NCBI GenBank assembly: GCA_900540955.1
Contig: UQIF01000035.1
Coordinates: forward strand, 1-14,529
From: an uncultured Olsenella sp.
Lineage (GTDB): Bacteria; Actinomycetota; Coriobacteriia; Coriobacteriales; Atopobiaceae
Length of the DNA: 14,529 bases
Direction of reading: 5' to 3'
Below are positions 1 through 7,988 of this stretch, piece by piece; positions within the stretch are counted from its first letter, which is position 1; each line of letters begins with the position of its first letter. A program made the translations under genes and the position numbers. Below the pieces are notes generated by a model. That model was not told the DNA's origin. It saw only the letters and a program-made list of their open reading frames with translations, and ran no database searches.

Positions 1-113
1 AGCCTCCCTTTCCTCGGACTTTTATTTCCCTGTCCAAGAAATGGGAGGCAGTTCACGCGGCGGCCTCGGCGGCCCTTCTTTATAGGCGCATAGAGGAGTT
101 CGAAGTCATATGA
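1..113 (+). CDS. C-terminal end of a truncated upstream gene, product unknown
   Basis: Frame 3 is open from the left edge and ends in TGA at 111-113, giving about 36 residues that end in YRRIEEFEVI. Its stop overlaps the ATG of the next gene as ATGA (110-113), the same junction type as between the next two genes, so translational coupling in one operon is likely. Frames 1 and 2 are also open for 27-30 codons, so the call rests mainly on the overlap geometry. If the following genes are ABC-2-type permeases, the missing gene could be the ATP-binding subunit, but no ATPase motif lies in this short tail. Function cannot be assigned. Confidence 0.5.
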   Translation, partial: PPFPRTFISLSKKWEAVHAAASAALLYRRIEEFEVI

Positions 114-832
114 GAATATTCAGAAACGCAGCTTATGCAGGGCTTGCGCTTGGAGTGATCGTCTTTTTTGCGCTTCGAGCGTTTCTGTCCTACGGGCAGG
201 GTCCTGGGGTATACGGTGCGGCCGAGGCCGACGGCGTGCTTCGCTCTTTCTTTGCGGGGGTTGCCTATCCTGTTGGCGGCAGGGTCCTGGTCCCTCTGGA
301 CTGGCTGCTCATGGTCGCAGGCGCGCAGGCCGCATGCGCCGCGGTGATGGCGCTGAGCCGTGGTCGTTGGGGCGTCCAAGTGACTCTACGAATCGGGTCA
401 TCGGTAAAAGCGTGGCTAGGGATATGCATCGTTGTGATGGCGATTGCGACCGCTTGGATCCTTTTTGCGTTGGCTGCATGCTCCGTGGCCGCTCTAGGCC
501 TCGGTGCGCGGATCGGGGAGGGGGCACCGGGGATCATTGTCCTTGAGCTTGCCTCATTGCTCGCTCTGCTCCTTGCTCAGGCGGTGGCGTCCCTTTTTGC
601 TGGGCCAGTCGTCGGTTTTTGCTTGACGTTTGTTTATTCAACCCTTGCGTTCATCGGTCCTTGGGCGGCGCTCCCGCCGTCCTGGATGATGCTGGAAAGA
701 AGCCCGTGGATCTGGCAAGGCGTCGCTGCGGTGCCCGCGGCGACAGCGGCATCTGCGGCGCTCTCGCTTTTATTGATCCTGGTCGGAGCATTCGTTTCTT
801 GGCGACGCGATTGGCTGGTGGGCACGCGATGA
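110..832 (+). CDS. Multi-pass membrane protein, possible ABC-2-type permease subunit
   Basis: This 240-residue protein is mostly hydrophobic. I count about six probable membrane segments, near residues 8-27, 58-81, 98-122, 140-160, 163-187 and 203-229, followed by a short basic tail (SWRRDWLVGTR). The ATG at 110 follows GAGGAG at 93-98 with a slightly long 11-nt gap. It overlaps the upstream partial gene and the next gene by ATGA junctions. Paired non-identical small membrane proteins at the end of an operon are typical of ABC-2-type exporters, including bacteriocin or lantibiotic transport and immunity systems, but I see no diagnostic motif, so that role is inference. Base use is less GC-rich than in clpB, with many TTT, CTT and TCT codons, which may indicate horizontal acquisition. 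Confidence 0.75.
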   Translation: MRIFRNAAYAGLALGVIVFFALRAFLSYGQGPGVYGAAEADGVLRSFFAGVAYPVGGRVLVPLDWLLMVAGAQAACAAVMALSRGRWGVQVTLRIGSSVKAWLGICIVVMAIATAWILFALAACSVAALGLGARIGEGAPGIIVLELASLLALLLAQAVASLFAGPVVGFCLTFVYSTLAFIGPWAALPPSWMMLERSPWIWQGVAAVPAATAASAALSLLLILVGAFVSWRRDWLVGTR

Positions 833-1695
833 GAAGAAAACAAGTACCGTTGGCCGCCCTGCTCGTTGCGGCTGCGTGCTTTGTGGTTATTCGCTACGTT
901 CAGCTGAGCTTTACTCTGGACGCTTTTCAAAAGGGGACGGCTCCGTGCTTTGCCGATTTGATCATTCAGTCGATCAGCGGGGAGGGTCCGATCTCGTGCT
1001 CGTGGTTTTTGGCCGTCGGGGTCGAATGCTCGATGCTTTCGGTGCTTTGGGAGCGTGAGCGCAGCGCTCAGTATGTTGTTCTTTCGGGAAGCTGGCGTCG
1101 GCTTTGCGCGGAGGAGTTGTGCTCGGCGGCTCGGGCAGCTTTGGGGGTGGGGCTTGCTGAGTTCGCGCTGATTTGCGTCTCTGGCCTGATCGGTGTGGGG
1201 GCATCGGATCTTGCGCTGCTCTCATTTTCGGAAAGAAGTTCCTATTTTGCATATAAGGCGGGGCATGTTCTGGAGACTAAGCCGAGCCTCGGTTTGGTTC
1301 TGGCGCTGTGCTGTGCGGCTCTTCTTGCCATATGCCTGTTTGGCGCCGCCTCGTTTGTTCTTCTCAGGTGGTTGCTCGGGTCTTCGGCCGTCCCGCTGCT
1401 CATAGAGCTGCTGTTTGGCCTGACGGTTGCCCAAGGGGAGTACTCGTTCGTCTACGAGGTTGTTCGGGCGCTCGGGGGCACGCTCGATGCCGTCAACCCG
1501 CTATACCTGCTAACGAGGCTCCCGAGCGTTGCGTGGGGCGCGTGGCTTGAGGGGTCGTTTTGGGGCATTGGACTGACGGTCTGTTTGGCCATGCTTTTTG
1601 GCGTGGCGGCCTTTGTGGTTGCGCCGCATGCACGGCTGGCGGACCGGGTGCCGATGCGACGGCCCTTCTTTCCAAAGGCCATAGCGGGTAAATAG
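829..1695 (+). CDS. Multi-pass membrane protein, second possible permease subunit
   Basis: This 288-residue hydrophobic protein begins at the ATG overlapping the previous stop (ATGA, 829-832). The same frame stays open upstream to 619, but that stretch lies wholly inside the previous gene, so the coupled start is preferred. Membrane segments appear near residues 7-24, around 55-75, 100-125, 150-178, 182-200 and 237-262. The tail is basic and rich in proline and phenylalanine. It is not a close copy of its partner but has the same architecture, as expected for a heteromeric permease pair. Its TAG stop is the first triplet of a 20-bp inverted repeat. Codon use is less GC-biased than in the housekeeping genes to the right. 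Substrate and family are unknown. Confidence 0.75.
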   Translation: MRRKQVPLAALLVAAACFVVIRYVQLSFTLDAFQKGTAPCFADLIIQSISGEGPISCSWFLAVGVECSMLSVLWERERSAQYVVLSGSWRRLCAEELCSAARAALGVGLAEFALICVSGLIGVGASDLALLSFSERSSYFAYKAGHVLETKPSLGLVLALCCAALLAICLFGAASFVLLRWLLGSSAVPLLIELLFGLTVAQGEYSFVYEVVRALGGTLDAVNPLYLLTRLPSVAWGAWLEGSFWGIGLTVCLAMLFGVAAFVVAPHARLADRVPMRRPFFPKAIAGK

Positions 1696-1766
1696 TGTGC
1701 ATATCCTAACCCCGGCAAGAAGAAATGCCTGGTAAGAAACGCACTCGGGTTAGGAAATGTACACTA
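1693..1766. repeat. 20-bp imperfect inverted repeat with 34-nt loop
   Basis: Arms 1693-1712 and 1747-1766 pair over 20 positions with one mismatch and one G-T pair. The left arm begins with the stop codon of the upstream membrane protein. No T-run follows the right arm, so it is not a standard intrinsic terminator. It could be a regulator site, a folded 3' end, or the remains of a small mobile element. The left arm carries TATCCTAA, also found upstream of hpt, and the right arm carries TGTACAC, also found in the clpB operator. Confidence 0.7.
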
Positions 1767-1783
1767 ATCGGGGCAATCTGACC

Positions 1784-1806
1784 GCCAGCCGACCGCGGCG
1801 GCTGGC
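1784..1806 (+). terminator. GC-rich hairpin, possible weak terminator of the membrane-protein operon
   Basis: GCCAGCC (1784-1790) pairs with GGCTGGC (1800-1806) around a 9-nt loop. There is no T-run, so intrinsic termination is doubtful. It separates the upstream operon from the clpB operator. Confidence 0.3.
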
Positions 1807-1835
1807 CGGACATCTCCACCAGGCGCGACTATCGT

Positions 1836-1860
1836 AAACCTAATGTGTACACACTTAGAT
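1836..1860 (+). promoter_or_regulatory. HAIR-like heat-shock operator upstream of clpB
   Basis: The block reads AAACCTAA, nine bases, ACTTAGAT, and matches 20 of 25 bases with 7277-7301 upstream of hsp20. The hsp20 copy contains a perfect CTAAGT-N7-ACTTAG inverted repeat. Here the right half is intact and the left half is CTAATG. The known actinobacterial HspR site (HAIR) is CTTGAGT-N7-ACTCAAG, with the same inner AGT-N7-ACT geometry, so an HspR-like repressor is the likely ligand (inference). A perfect palindrome TGTGTACACA sits inside at 1844-1853. Possible promoter elements just downstream are TTGTAT (1862-1867) and CATAAC (1887-1892), but their 19-nt spacing is poor. Confidence 0.6.
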
Positions 1861-1963
1861 TTTGTATAGCATTCACGCTTAGAGGGCATAACTCGTACTG
1901 ATAAACGACGGGCCGTGCGGAGCCCGAGCGCCCCGACGCGGCGACCCAGAAAGGGTGATCAGT

Positions 1964-4591
<2,628 letters not shown>

Positions 4592-4639
4592 CCCCCTACC
4601 TGTGATTTCAGCCTGGCCGGGACGGTGGGCCGGGGCGCT

Positions 4640-4676
4640 GGGGCTTCTTTCCAGCGTTGCGCTGCGAAGAAACCCC
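4640..4676 (+). terminator. Hairpin downstream of clpB
   Basis: A stem of about 17 positions with two mismatches and a T-G pair closes on the loop TTG. GGGG (4640-4643) pairs with CCCC (4673-4676), and inner AGCG pairs with CGCT. The left arm contains the repeated GGCTTCTTTCC motif. No T-run follows. It is probably a transcript-end structure for clpB, alone or with the larger palindrome at 4726-4782. Confidence 0.5.
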
Positions 4677-4749
4677 AGGTTCCAGCCCTGCGGCGCTCAA
4701 AAAGGCCCAGTCTCAGCCTCAATTTGCGAAGAAACCCGCGGTTCCAGCC
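4664..4749. repeat. 24-nt direct repeat, two copies 62 nt apart
   Basis: 4664-4687 and 4726-4749 are identical except at two adjacent positions (CA against GC in the centre). Both begin GCGAAGAAACCC and end GGTTCCAGCC. The first copy supplies the right arm of the 4640-4676 hairpin, and the second is the left arm of a perfect palindrome. Confidence 0.75.
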
Positions 4750-4782
4750 GATGCACAAAGCTGGAACCGCGGGTTTCTTCGC
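4726..4782. terminator. Perfect 23-bp inverted repeat, possible bidirectional terminator
   Basis: Arms 4726-4748 and 4760-4782 are exact reverse complements around an 11-nt loop. A hairpin this strong between clpB and the PASTA gene could end transcription, but only a pyrimidine-rich GGGTTTCTTC inside the stem, and no following T-run, supports classic rho-independent termination. It may instead be a REP-like palindromic unit. Confidence 0.5.
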
Positions 4783-4840
4783 TCAGGCACTCCGTCGGCT
4801 GCCGGCCGCCTGCCGTCGTCGCCCCCGCACGATTTCGCGC

Positions 4841-4846
4841 TACGAT
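4841..4846 (+). promoter_or_regulatory. Possible -10 element of the PASTA gene
   Basis: TACGAT (4841-4846) lies 38 nt upstream of the ATG at 4885 and after the hairpins, where a promoter is expected. No good -35 hexamer is seen 16-18 nt upstream, so the call is weak. Confidence 0.3.
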
Positions 4847-4884
4847 GTTGAGGTTAGCGAATCTACGCGACCCAGGAGGCCGCC

Positions 4885-6540
4885 ATGGATACCCAAGATC
4901 CCAACAAGACGCAGCTCATGGGCGGCGCTCCGGGCGCCACCGGCGACCAAACCGTCTTTATGCCGGCAAGCGGCGCGCCTGCCCCGGTGCCCCGTTCCGC
5001 CGCCATGACCTCTCGCCTGCGCGATTTGCCCACGACCGAGCTCCCGCCCCGCGCCGCCCAGACGGCCGCGCTTCCCGACCCGGTGCCGACCACCGTCGCG
5101 CCGGCCGCTGCCGCCGCGCCCGCGCCCGACGGCATCGACGTCCTCGGCGACCCGTACGCCTCGCCCGTCGACCTCGGCGACCTCACGACCGCGCGCCGGC
5201 CTGTCGACCTCGAGTCCCCGGTAAAGAGCACAAAAAAGAAGGGCCTGCCCATCTGGGGCGTGGTCCTCGCCGTCATCTTCGTTCTTGCCGCGATGGGCGC
5301 CGGCGCCTGGTACACCTACGAGCACGAGTACTGGGGCGGTCACACCGTGCCGCTCGTCGTCGGGCTTGATCAGCAGACGGCGACCGAGCGCCTCGAGGCC
5401 GCCGGTTTCAAGGTTACGGTGGTCGAGGCGACCGCCGACGACGGCATCGACACCGTGATCGCCTGCGATCCCGAGCCGGGCAAGCGCGCCGAGACCAAGG
5501 GCGGCGCAACCATCACCGTCGCGGTTGCGCGCACGATTCCGCAGGTCACGGGCCAGCCGATGGAGGATGCCCAGCAGGCGCTGTTGGCCGCCGGCGCCGT
5601 GAACATCCACATCCAGCCCGTGAACTCCGACGCCGCTGCGGGCACCGTGGTCTCCGTCGAGCCCGCCGAGGGCACCGAGTTCAAGTCGACCGACGAGATC
5701 ACCCTTTCGGTCGCCACCCCGTACGTGGTGCCCTCCGTCGTGGGAAAGAACGTCGGCGACGCCAAGGCCGCTATCGAGAAGGCCGGCCTCACGGCCCACG
5801 TTAACTTCGTCAAGTCCGAGAAGCCCCACAATGAGGTCATCGAGACCAGCCCCGAGGCCGGCACCCAGGCCTCCGAGGGCGACACTGTGGAGCTCCAGGT
5901 CTCGAGCCCGTACCCCGATGCCGTCGAGGCGCTGGCGCAGTACTTCTCGTGCACGTCGAGCGAGGTCGCGAAGTACATGGAGGACGAGAAGTACGCCCTC
6001 ACCTACGGCTCGACCTTCTCGAACGGCGATGCGCACGCGGTGTACACCGGCGCCGACGGCAACATGATCACCTTCACCGCCAACCCCGAGGTCGGTTCCT
6101 ACGCGGGCAATAAGTCCGACGACGTCCTGGCAGCAGGCGCCCCCATCAGCGGCGTGCGCTACGTCTACGCCCCGGGTGCGGCTCCGCAGGGCGCGCTGTC
6201 CGAGTCGGCCGACGGCGTCCGCGCGGTCATGAACGCGTGCGGTTTCACGGGCCTCAAGGAGACCTGCACGGCCTCCGACCTCGAGGGCCTTGGCTACGCC
6301 GCGGACGGGCGCCACTTCATCTGCGCGTTCGGCGAGGATTGGCAGAGCTCGTGGGCCGTCCTCATCGGAGGGCCCGAGGGGCAGACCAACGTCGTGGTCA
6401 TGGCATTCCTAAAGAGCCGCTATTCCGGGGCAGTGGACCTCTCGCAGTTCGGCAACAGCCCCGCCAAGCTCATCGCGTACGCGAACCTGTACGACGCATC
6501 CGTCGTCTCGCAGAAAGGGGGCAGCTCCAATGCCGAGTAA
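4885..6540 (+). CDS. Membrane-anchored PASTA-domain protein without a kinase domain
   Basis: The 551-residue protein has a cytoplasmic, proline- and alanine-rich N-terminus (1-119), one membrane helix (about 122-144), and an extracellular part with three PASTA-type repeats (about 154-217, 218-278, 279-341). A C-terminal region of about 205 residues follows that I do not recognise; it holds four cysteines (356, 452, 461, 480), a fifth being Cys194 in the first repeat. PASTA domains usually bind muropeptides or lipid II in PknB-type kinases and penicillin-binding proteins, so a cell-envelope role is likely (family knowledge). No kinase motifs precede the helix. Thr9 (KTQLM) and Thr23 (QTVFM) sit in short motifs that could be phosphorylated by a separate kinase (inference). 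AGGAGG at 4874-4879 is 5 nt before the ATG. The 3' end overlaps the next gene by 11 nt. Confidence 0.85.
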   Translation: MDTQDPNKTQLMGGAPGATGDQTVFMPASGAPAPVPRSAAMTSRLRDLPTTELPPRAAQTAALPDPVPTTVAPAAAAAPAPDGIDVLGDPYASPVDLGDLTTARRPVDLESPVKSTKKKGLPIWGVVLAVIFVLAAMGAGAWYTYEHEYWGGHTVPLVVGLDQQTATERLEAAGFKVTVVEATADDGIDTVIACDPEPGKRAETKGGATITVAVARTIPQVTGQPMEDAQQALLAAGAVNIHIQPVNSDAAAGTVVSVEPAEGTEFKSTDEITLSVATPYVVPSVVGKNVGDAKAAIEKAGLTAHVNFVKSEKPHNEVIETSPEAGTQASEGDTVELQVSSPYPDAVEALAQYFSCTSSEVAKYMEDEKYALTYGSTFSNGDAHAVYTGADGNMITFTANPEVGSYAGNKSDDVLAAGAPISGVRYVYAPGAAPQGALSESADGVRAVMNACGFTGLKETCTASDLEGLGYAADGRHFICAFGEDWQSSWAVLIGGPEGQTNVVVMAFLKSRYSGAVDLSQFGNSPAKLIAYANLYDASVVSQKGGSSNAE

Positions 6541-6712
6541 GCCTTCGCAACCGATTTTAGGAGCGGGCAAGAAAGACGCCGCCGCGCGCGCCGCCGAGGA
6601 GGAGCGCCGCGAGTTCATCCGCGCCGAGAACGAGGACGACGACGGCTACGACCCGTATTCCGACCGTCGCCCCGTGAACGAGCCGCTCTTCGAGCGCGAC
6701 CCTTGGGCCTAG
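6530..6712 (+). CDS. Small charged protein, 60 residues, function unknown
   Basis: The ATG at 6530 lies inside the end of the PASTA gene, 11 nt of overlap in another frame, with the purine-rich AAAGGGGG (6513-6520) about 9 nt upstream, so translational coupling is likely. The product is strongly charged: an alanine, lysine and glutamate helix-like stretch (about 13-33), an acidic patch ENEDDDGYD (34-42), and a tail with DPYSDRRP and FERDPWA. No membrane segment or signal peptide is present, so it is probably cytoplasmic. I do not recognise the family. The overlap, ribosome binding site and stop placement 10 nt before the convergent gene's stop argue that it is real. Pairing with the PASTA protein suggests a shared envelope-related job (inference). 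Confidence 0.65.
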   Translation: MPSKPSQPILGAGKKDAAARAAEEERREFIRAENEDDDGYDPYSDRRPVNEPLFERDPWA

Positions 6713-6722
6713 TCCGCCGAGG

Positions 6723-7184
6723 CTAGCGGCTGATGCCGGCGGCGCCCCAGTTCGTCTGCATGTACTGCCACATGAAGTACACCGCCACGGCAAGGATGGC
6801 AAGCACGAGCACAAGGGCAAGGAACGTCTTTATGTTGGAGCTCCGCTCGCGCTTGACGAAGATATCGCGCCTGCCCTTGGGGATCTCGAGGTACTGGCCG
6901 TAGTGGAGATCGCGGCGGAGCTTCTCGGCATCGGAGCGCGACCTGCGGTATGAGTTTGCGCCCACGAGCGGGCCGCGGTTGGTGTAGCCGGAGTCGTGCG
7001 CTATCGACGTGGGCGCCTCCTTGCCGGAGTCGTCGAAGTCGCTCACCGTGCCCACGCTGCGGTGGGCCGGGCGCTGGCGGACGTACGCAGGGTGCTCGGG
7101 CGCCTGGTGCCTCGGTGCCTCTGGCATAGGCTCGTCGTCTACCTGCGGAATCTTTGCGTCCTCGTACTCGTTTGCATCGCCCAT
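6723..7184 (-). CDS. Single-pass, C-terminally anchored membrane protein, function unknown
   Basis: The 153-residue protein has a long hydrophilic N-terminus (1-120), rich in acidic, proline and arginine residues, and one hydrophobic helix near the end (about 121-142) followed by a short tail TNWGAAGISR. With no signal peptide, a mostly cytoplasmic, tail-anchored topology is expected. A basic stretch (about residues 79-120, with many Arg and Lys) precedes the helix. The start ATG (complement of 7182-7184) has CGGAGA about 9 nt upstream. It converges on the small 60-residue gene with a 10-nt gap and is divergent from hsp20. A possible -10 TAAAAT lies on the minus strand at 7229-7224. I do not recognise the family. 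Confidence 0.75.
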   Translation of the reverse strand: MGDANEYEDAKIPQVDDEPMPEAPRHQAPEHPAYVRQRPAHRSVGTVSDFDDSGKEAPTSIAHDSGYTNRGPLVGANSYRRSRSDAEKLRRDLHYGQYLEIPKGRRDIFVKRERSSNIKTFLALVLVLAILAVAVYFMWQYMQTNWGAAGISR

Positions 7185-7276
7185 GGATAAGATCTCCGGA
7201 GTCGTCTGACCAACAATGCGTCCATTTTAGCGCAGGCTTCGGGCGGCTGCCGAGTGAGACGATTCCACACAAGGCC

Positions 7277-7301
7277 AAACCTAAGTCGAACGCACTTAGA
7301 T
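7277..7301 (+). promoter_or_regulatory. HAIR-like operator upstream of hsp20
   Basis: CTAAGT (7281-7286) and ACTTAG (7294-7299) form a perfect inverted repeat with a 7-nt spacer, inside a block matching the clpB upstream region at 20 of 25 bases. Immediately after it TATGAT (7301-7306) is a good -10 hexamer, so a protein bound here would cover the -35 and spacer region and repress. The likely ligand is an HspR-family MerR-type repressor by similarity to HAIR (CTTGAGT-N7-ACTCAAG); no hspR gene lies in the window. Confidence 0.65.
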
Positions 7302-7383
7302 ATGATGAGTATATGTCGCTAAGAAAACTTGCGATTTATGGTTTAGAACCCGGCACGCGGGGCATAAGTAACTATGTAACAAG

Positions 7384-7407
7384 GGGCGCCGAAACACCAG
7401 GGCGCCC
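7384..7407 (+). promoter_or_regulatory. Hairpin in the hsp20 leader
   Basis: GGGCGCC (7384-7390) pairs with GGCGCCC (7401-7407) around a 10-nt loop, ending 10 nt before the ribosome binding site AAAGGAG (7418-7424). If transcription starts near 7313 the leader is about 120 nt. The hairpin does not hide the ribosome binding site; it may stabilise the messenger or be incidental. Confidence 0.35.
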
Positions 7408-7431
7408 AAGGTAAGCAAAGGAGTGGTTACT

Positions 7432-7860
7432 ATGTCTAGCATGGTTCCTTACGATCGTCTCGCCCGTGGTCTTCGCACTTGGCCGTTCGAGGGCTTCGAC
7501 GACTTCTTTGGTGCGCCGCTCGCCCAGCTTTCCAACGAGGGCTCCTTCAAGATGGACGTCGAGGACGCCGGCGATAAGTATGTCGTCTCCGCCGAGCTCC
7601 CGGGCGTGAAGCGCGAGGAGATCGACGTCGAGCTCAACGAGGGCCGTCTGTCCATCAGCGTGGACAAGAAGGAATCCGACGAGCAGAAGAGCAAGAACTT
7701 CCTGTACAAGGAGACCGGCGAGTGGAGCGCCACGCGCGGCGTCTACCTCAAGGATGCTGCGACCGCGGGCCTGTCCGCCAAGTTCGAGGGCGGCGTCCTG
7801 ACCGTCAACGTCCCCAAGCAGGACGAGAAGGCCAACGTCACGAAGATCTCCATCGACTAG
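7432..7860 (+). CDS. Hsp20/alpha-crystallin family small heat-shock protein
   Basis: This is an ATP-independent holdase that binds unfolding proteins and passes them to DnaK and ClpB. The 142-residue length is typical. A short N-terminal arm with WPFEGFDDFFG leads into an alpha-crystallin domain (about 38-128) with DKYVVSAELPGVKREEIDVE, an internal LSISVDKKE strand, and the family hallmark A-x-x-x-G-G-V-L (AKFEGGVL). The C-terminus KISID carries only a weak I-x-I-like motif. The loop region GEWSATRGVYL departs from the common GSFSRSF form. The ATG at 7432 follows AAAGGAG (7418-7424) by 7 nt; an in-frame GTG at 7423 overlaps that site and is rejected. The perfect HAIR-like repeat 146 nt upstream suggests co-regulation with clpB. 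A strong bidirectional terminator follows. Confidence 0.95.
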   Translation: MSSMVPYDRLARGLRTWPFEGFDDFFGAPLAQLSNEGSFKMDVEDAGDKYVVSAELPGVKREEIDVELNEGRLSISVDKKESDEQKSKNFLYKETGEWSATRGVYLKDAATAGLSAKFEGGVLTVNVPKQDEKANVTKISID

Positions 7861-7910
7861 CTTTCGCGGATTTCGGAACTCCTGCGACGCAAGGCTAGTT
7901 AAGCCAAAAA

Positions 7911-7955
7911 CAGCCCGCCCGACCTGGTGTTATTCTTGCCAGGTCGGGCGGGCTG
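7911..7955. terminator. Bidirectional intrinsic terminator between hsp20 and the MBL-fold gene
   Basis: Two perfect 17-nt arms (7911-7927 CAGCCCGCCCGACCTGG and 7939-7955) enclose an 11-nt loop. On the minus strand the stem is followed by TTTTT, from AAAAA at 7906-7910. On the plus strand CCTTTGT follows. It serves the convergent genes on both sides, with the minus direction stronger. Confidence 0.85.
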
Positions 7956-7964
7956 CCTTTGTGT

Positions 7965-7988
7965 CGCCCTTCTTTGCAAAGAAGGGCG
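7965..7988. repeat. Perfect 24-bp palindrome made of two CCCTTCTTT motifs
   Basis: CGCCCTTCTTTG and its exact reverse complement abut with no spacer (centre 7976/7977). It lies directly next to the stop codon of the minus-strand gene (7989-7991). It is the head-to-head form of the 9-mer repeated across the window. Confidence 0.8.

Noticed and set aside
619..828. Earlier start of the second membrane protein
   Set aside because: The extension lies entirely inside the preceding gene in another frame and is not membrane-like; the ATGA-coupled start at 829 is more natural.
1955..1957. GTG as the clpB start
   Set aside because: It is part of the ribosome binding site AAAGGGTG for the ATG at 1964, and the family begins MRLDK-like at that ATG.
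1696..1963. CIRCE or CtsR operator upstream of clpB
   Set aside because: Neither TTAGCACTC-N9-GAGTGCTAA nor tandem AGGTCAAA-like heptads is present; only the HAIR-like motif fits.
4664..4749. CRISPR-like repeat pair
   Set aside because: There are only two copies, explained by hairpin arms, with no further spacers and no cas genes.
4840..6315. 491-codon open frame on the minus strand across the PASTA gene
   Set aside because: It is a low-complexity product of antisense GC-rich codons, has no ribosome binding site, and lies opposite a gene with clear domains.
7384..7407. ROSE or four-U RNA thermometer before hsp20
   Set aside because: No stretch pairing with AAAGGAG in the expected way was found; the hairpin ends before the ribosome binding site.
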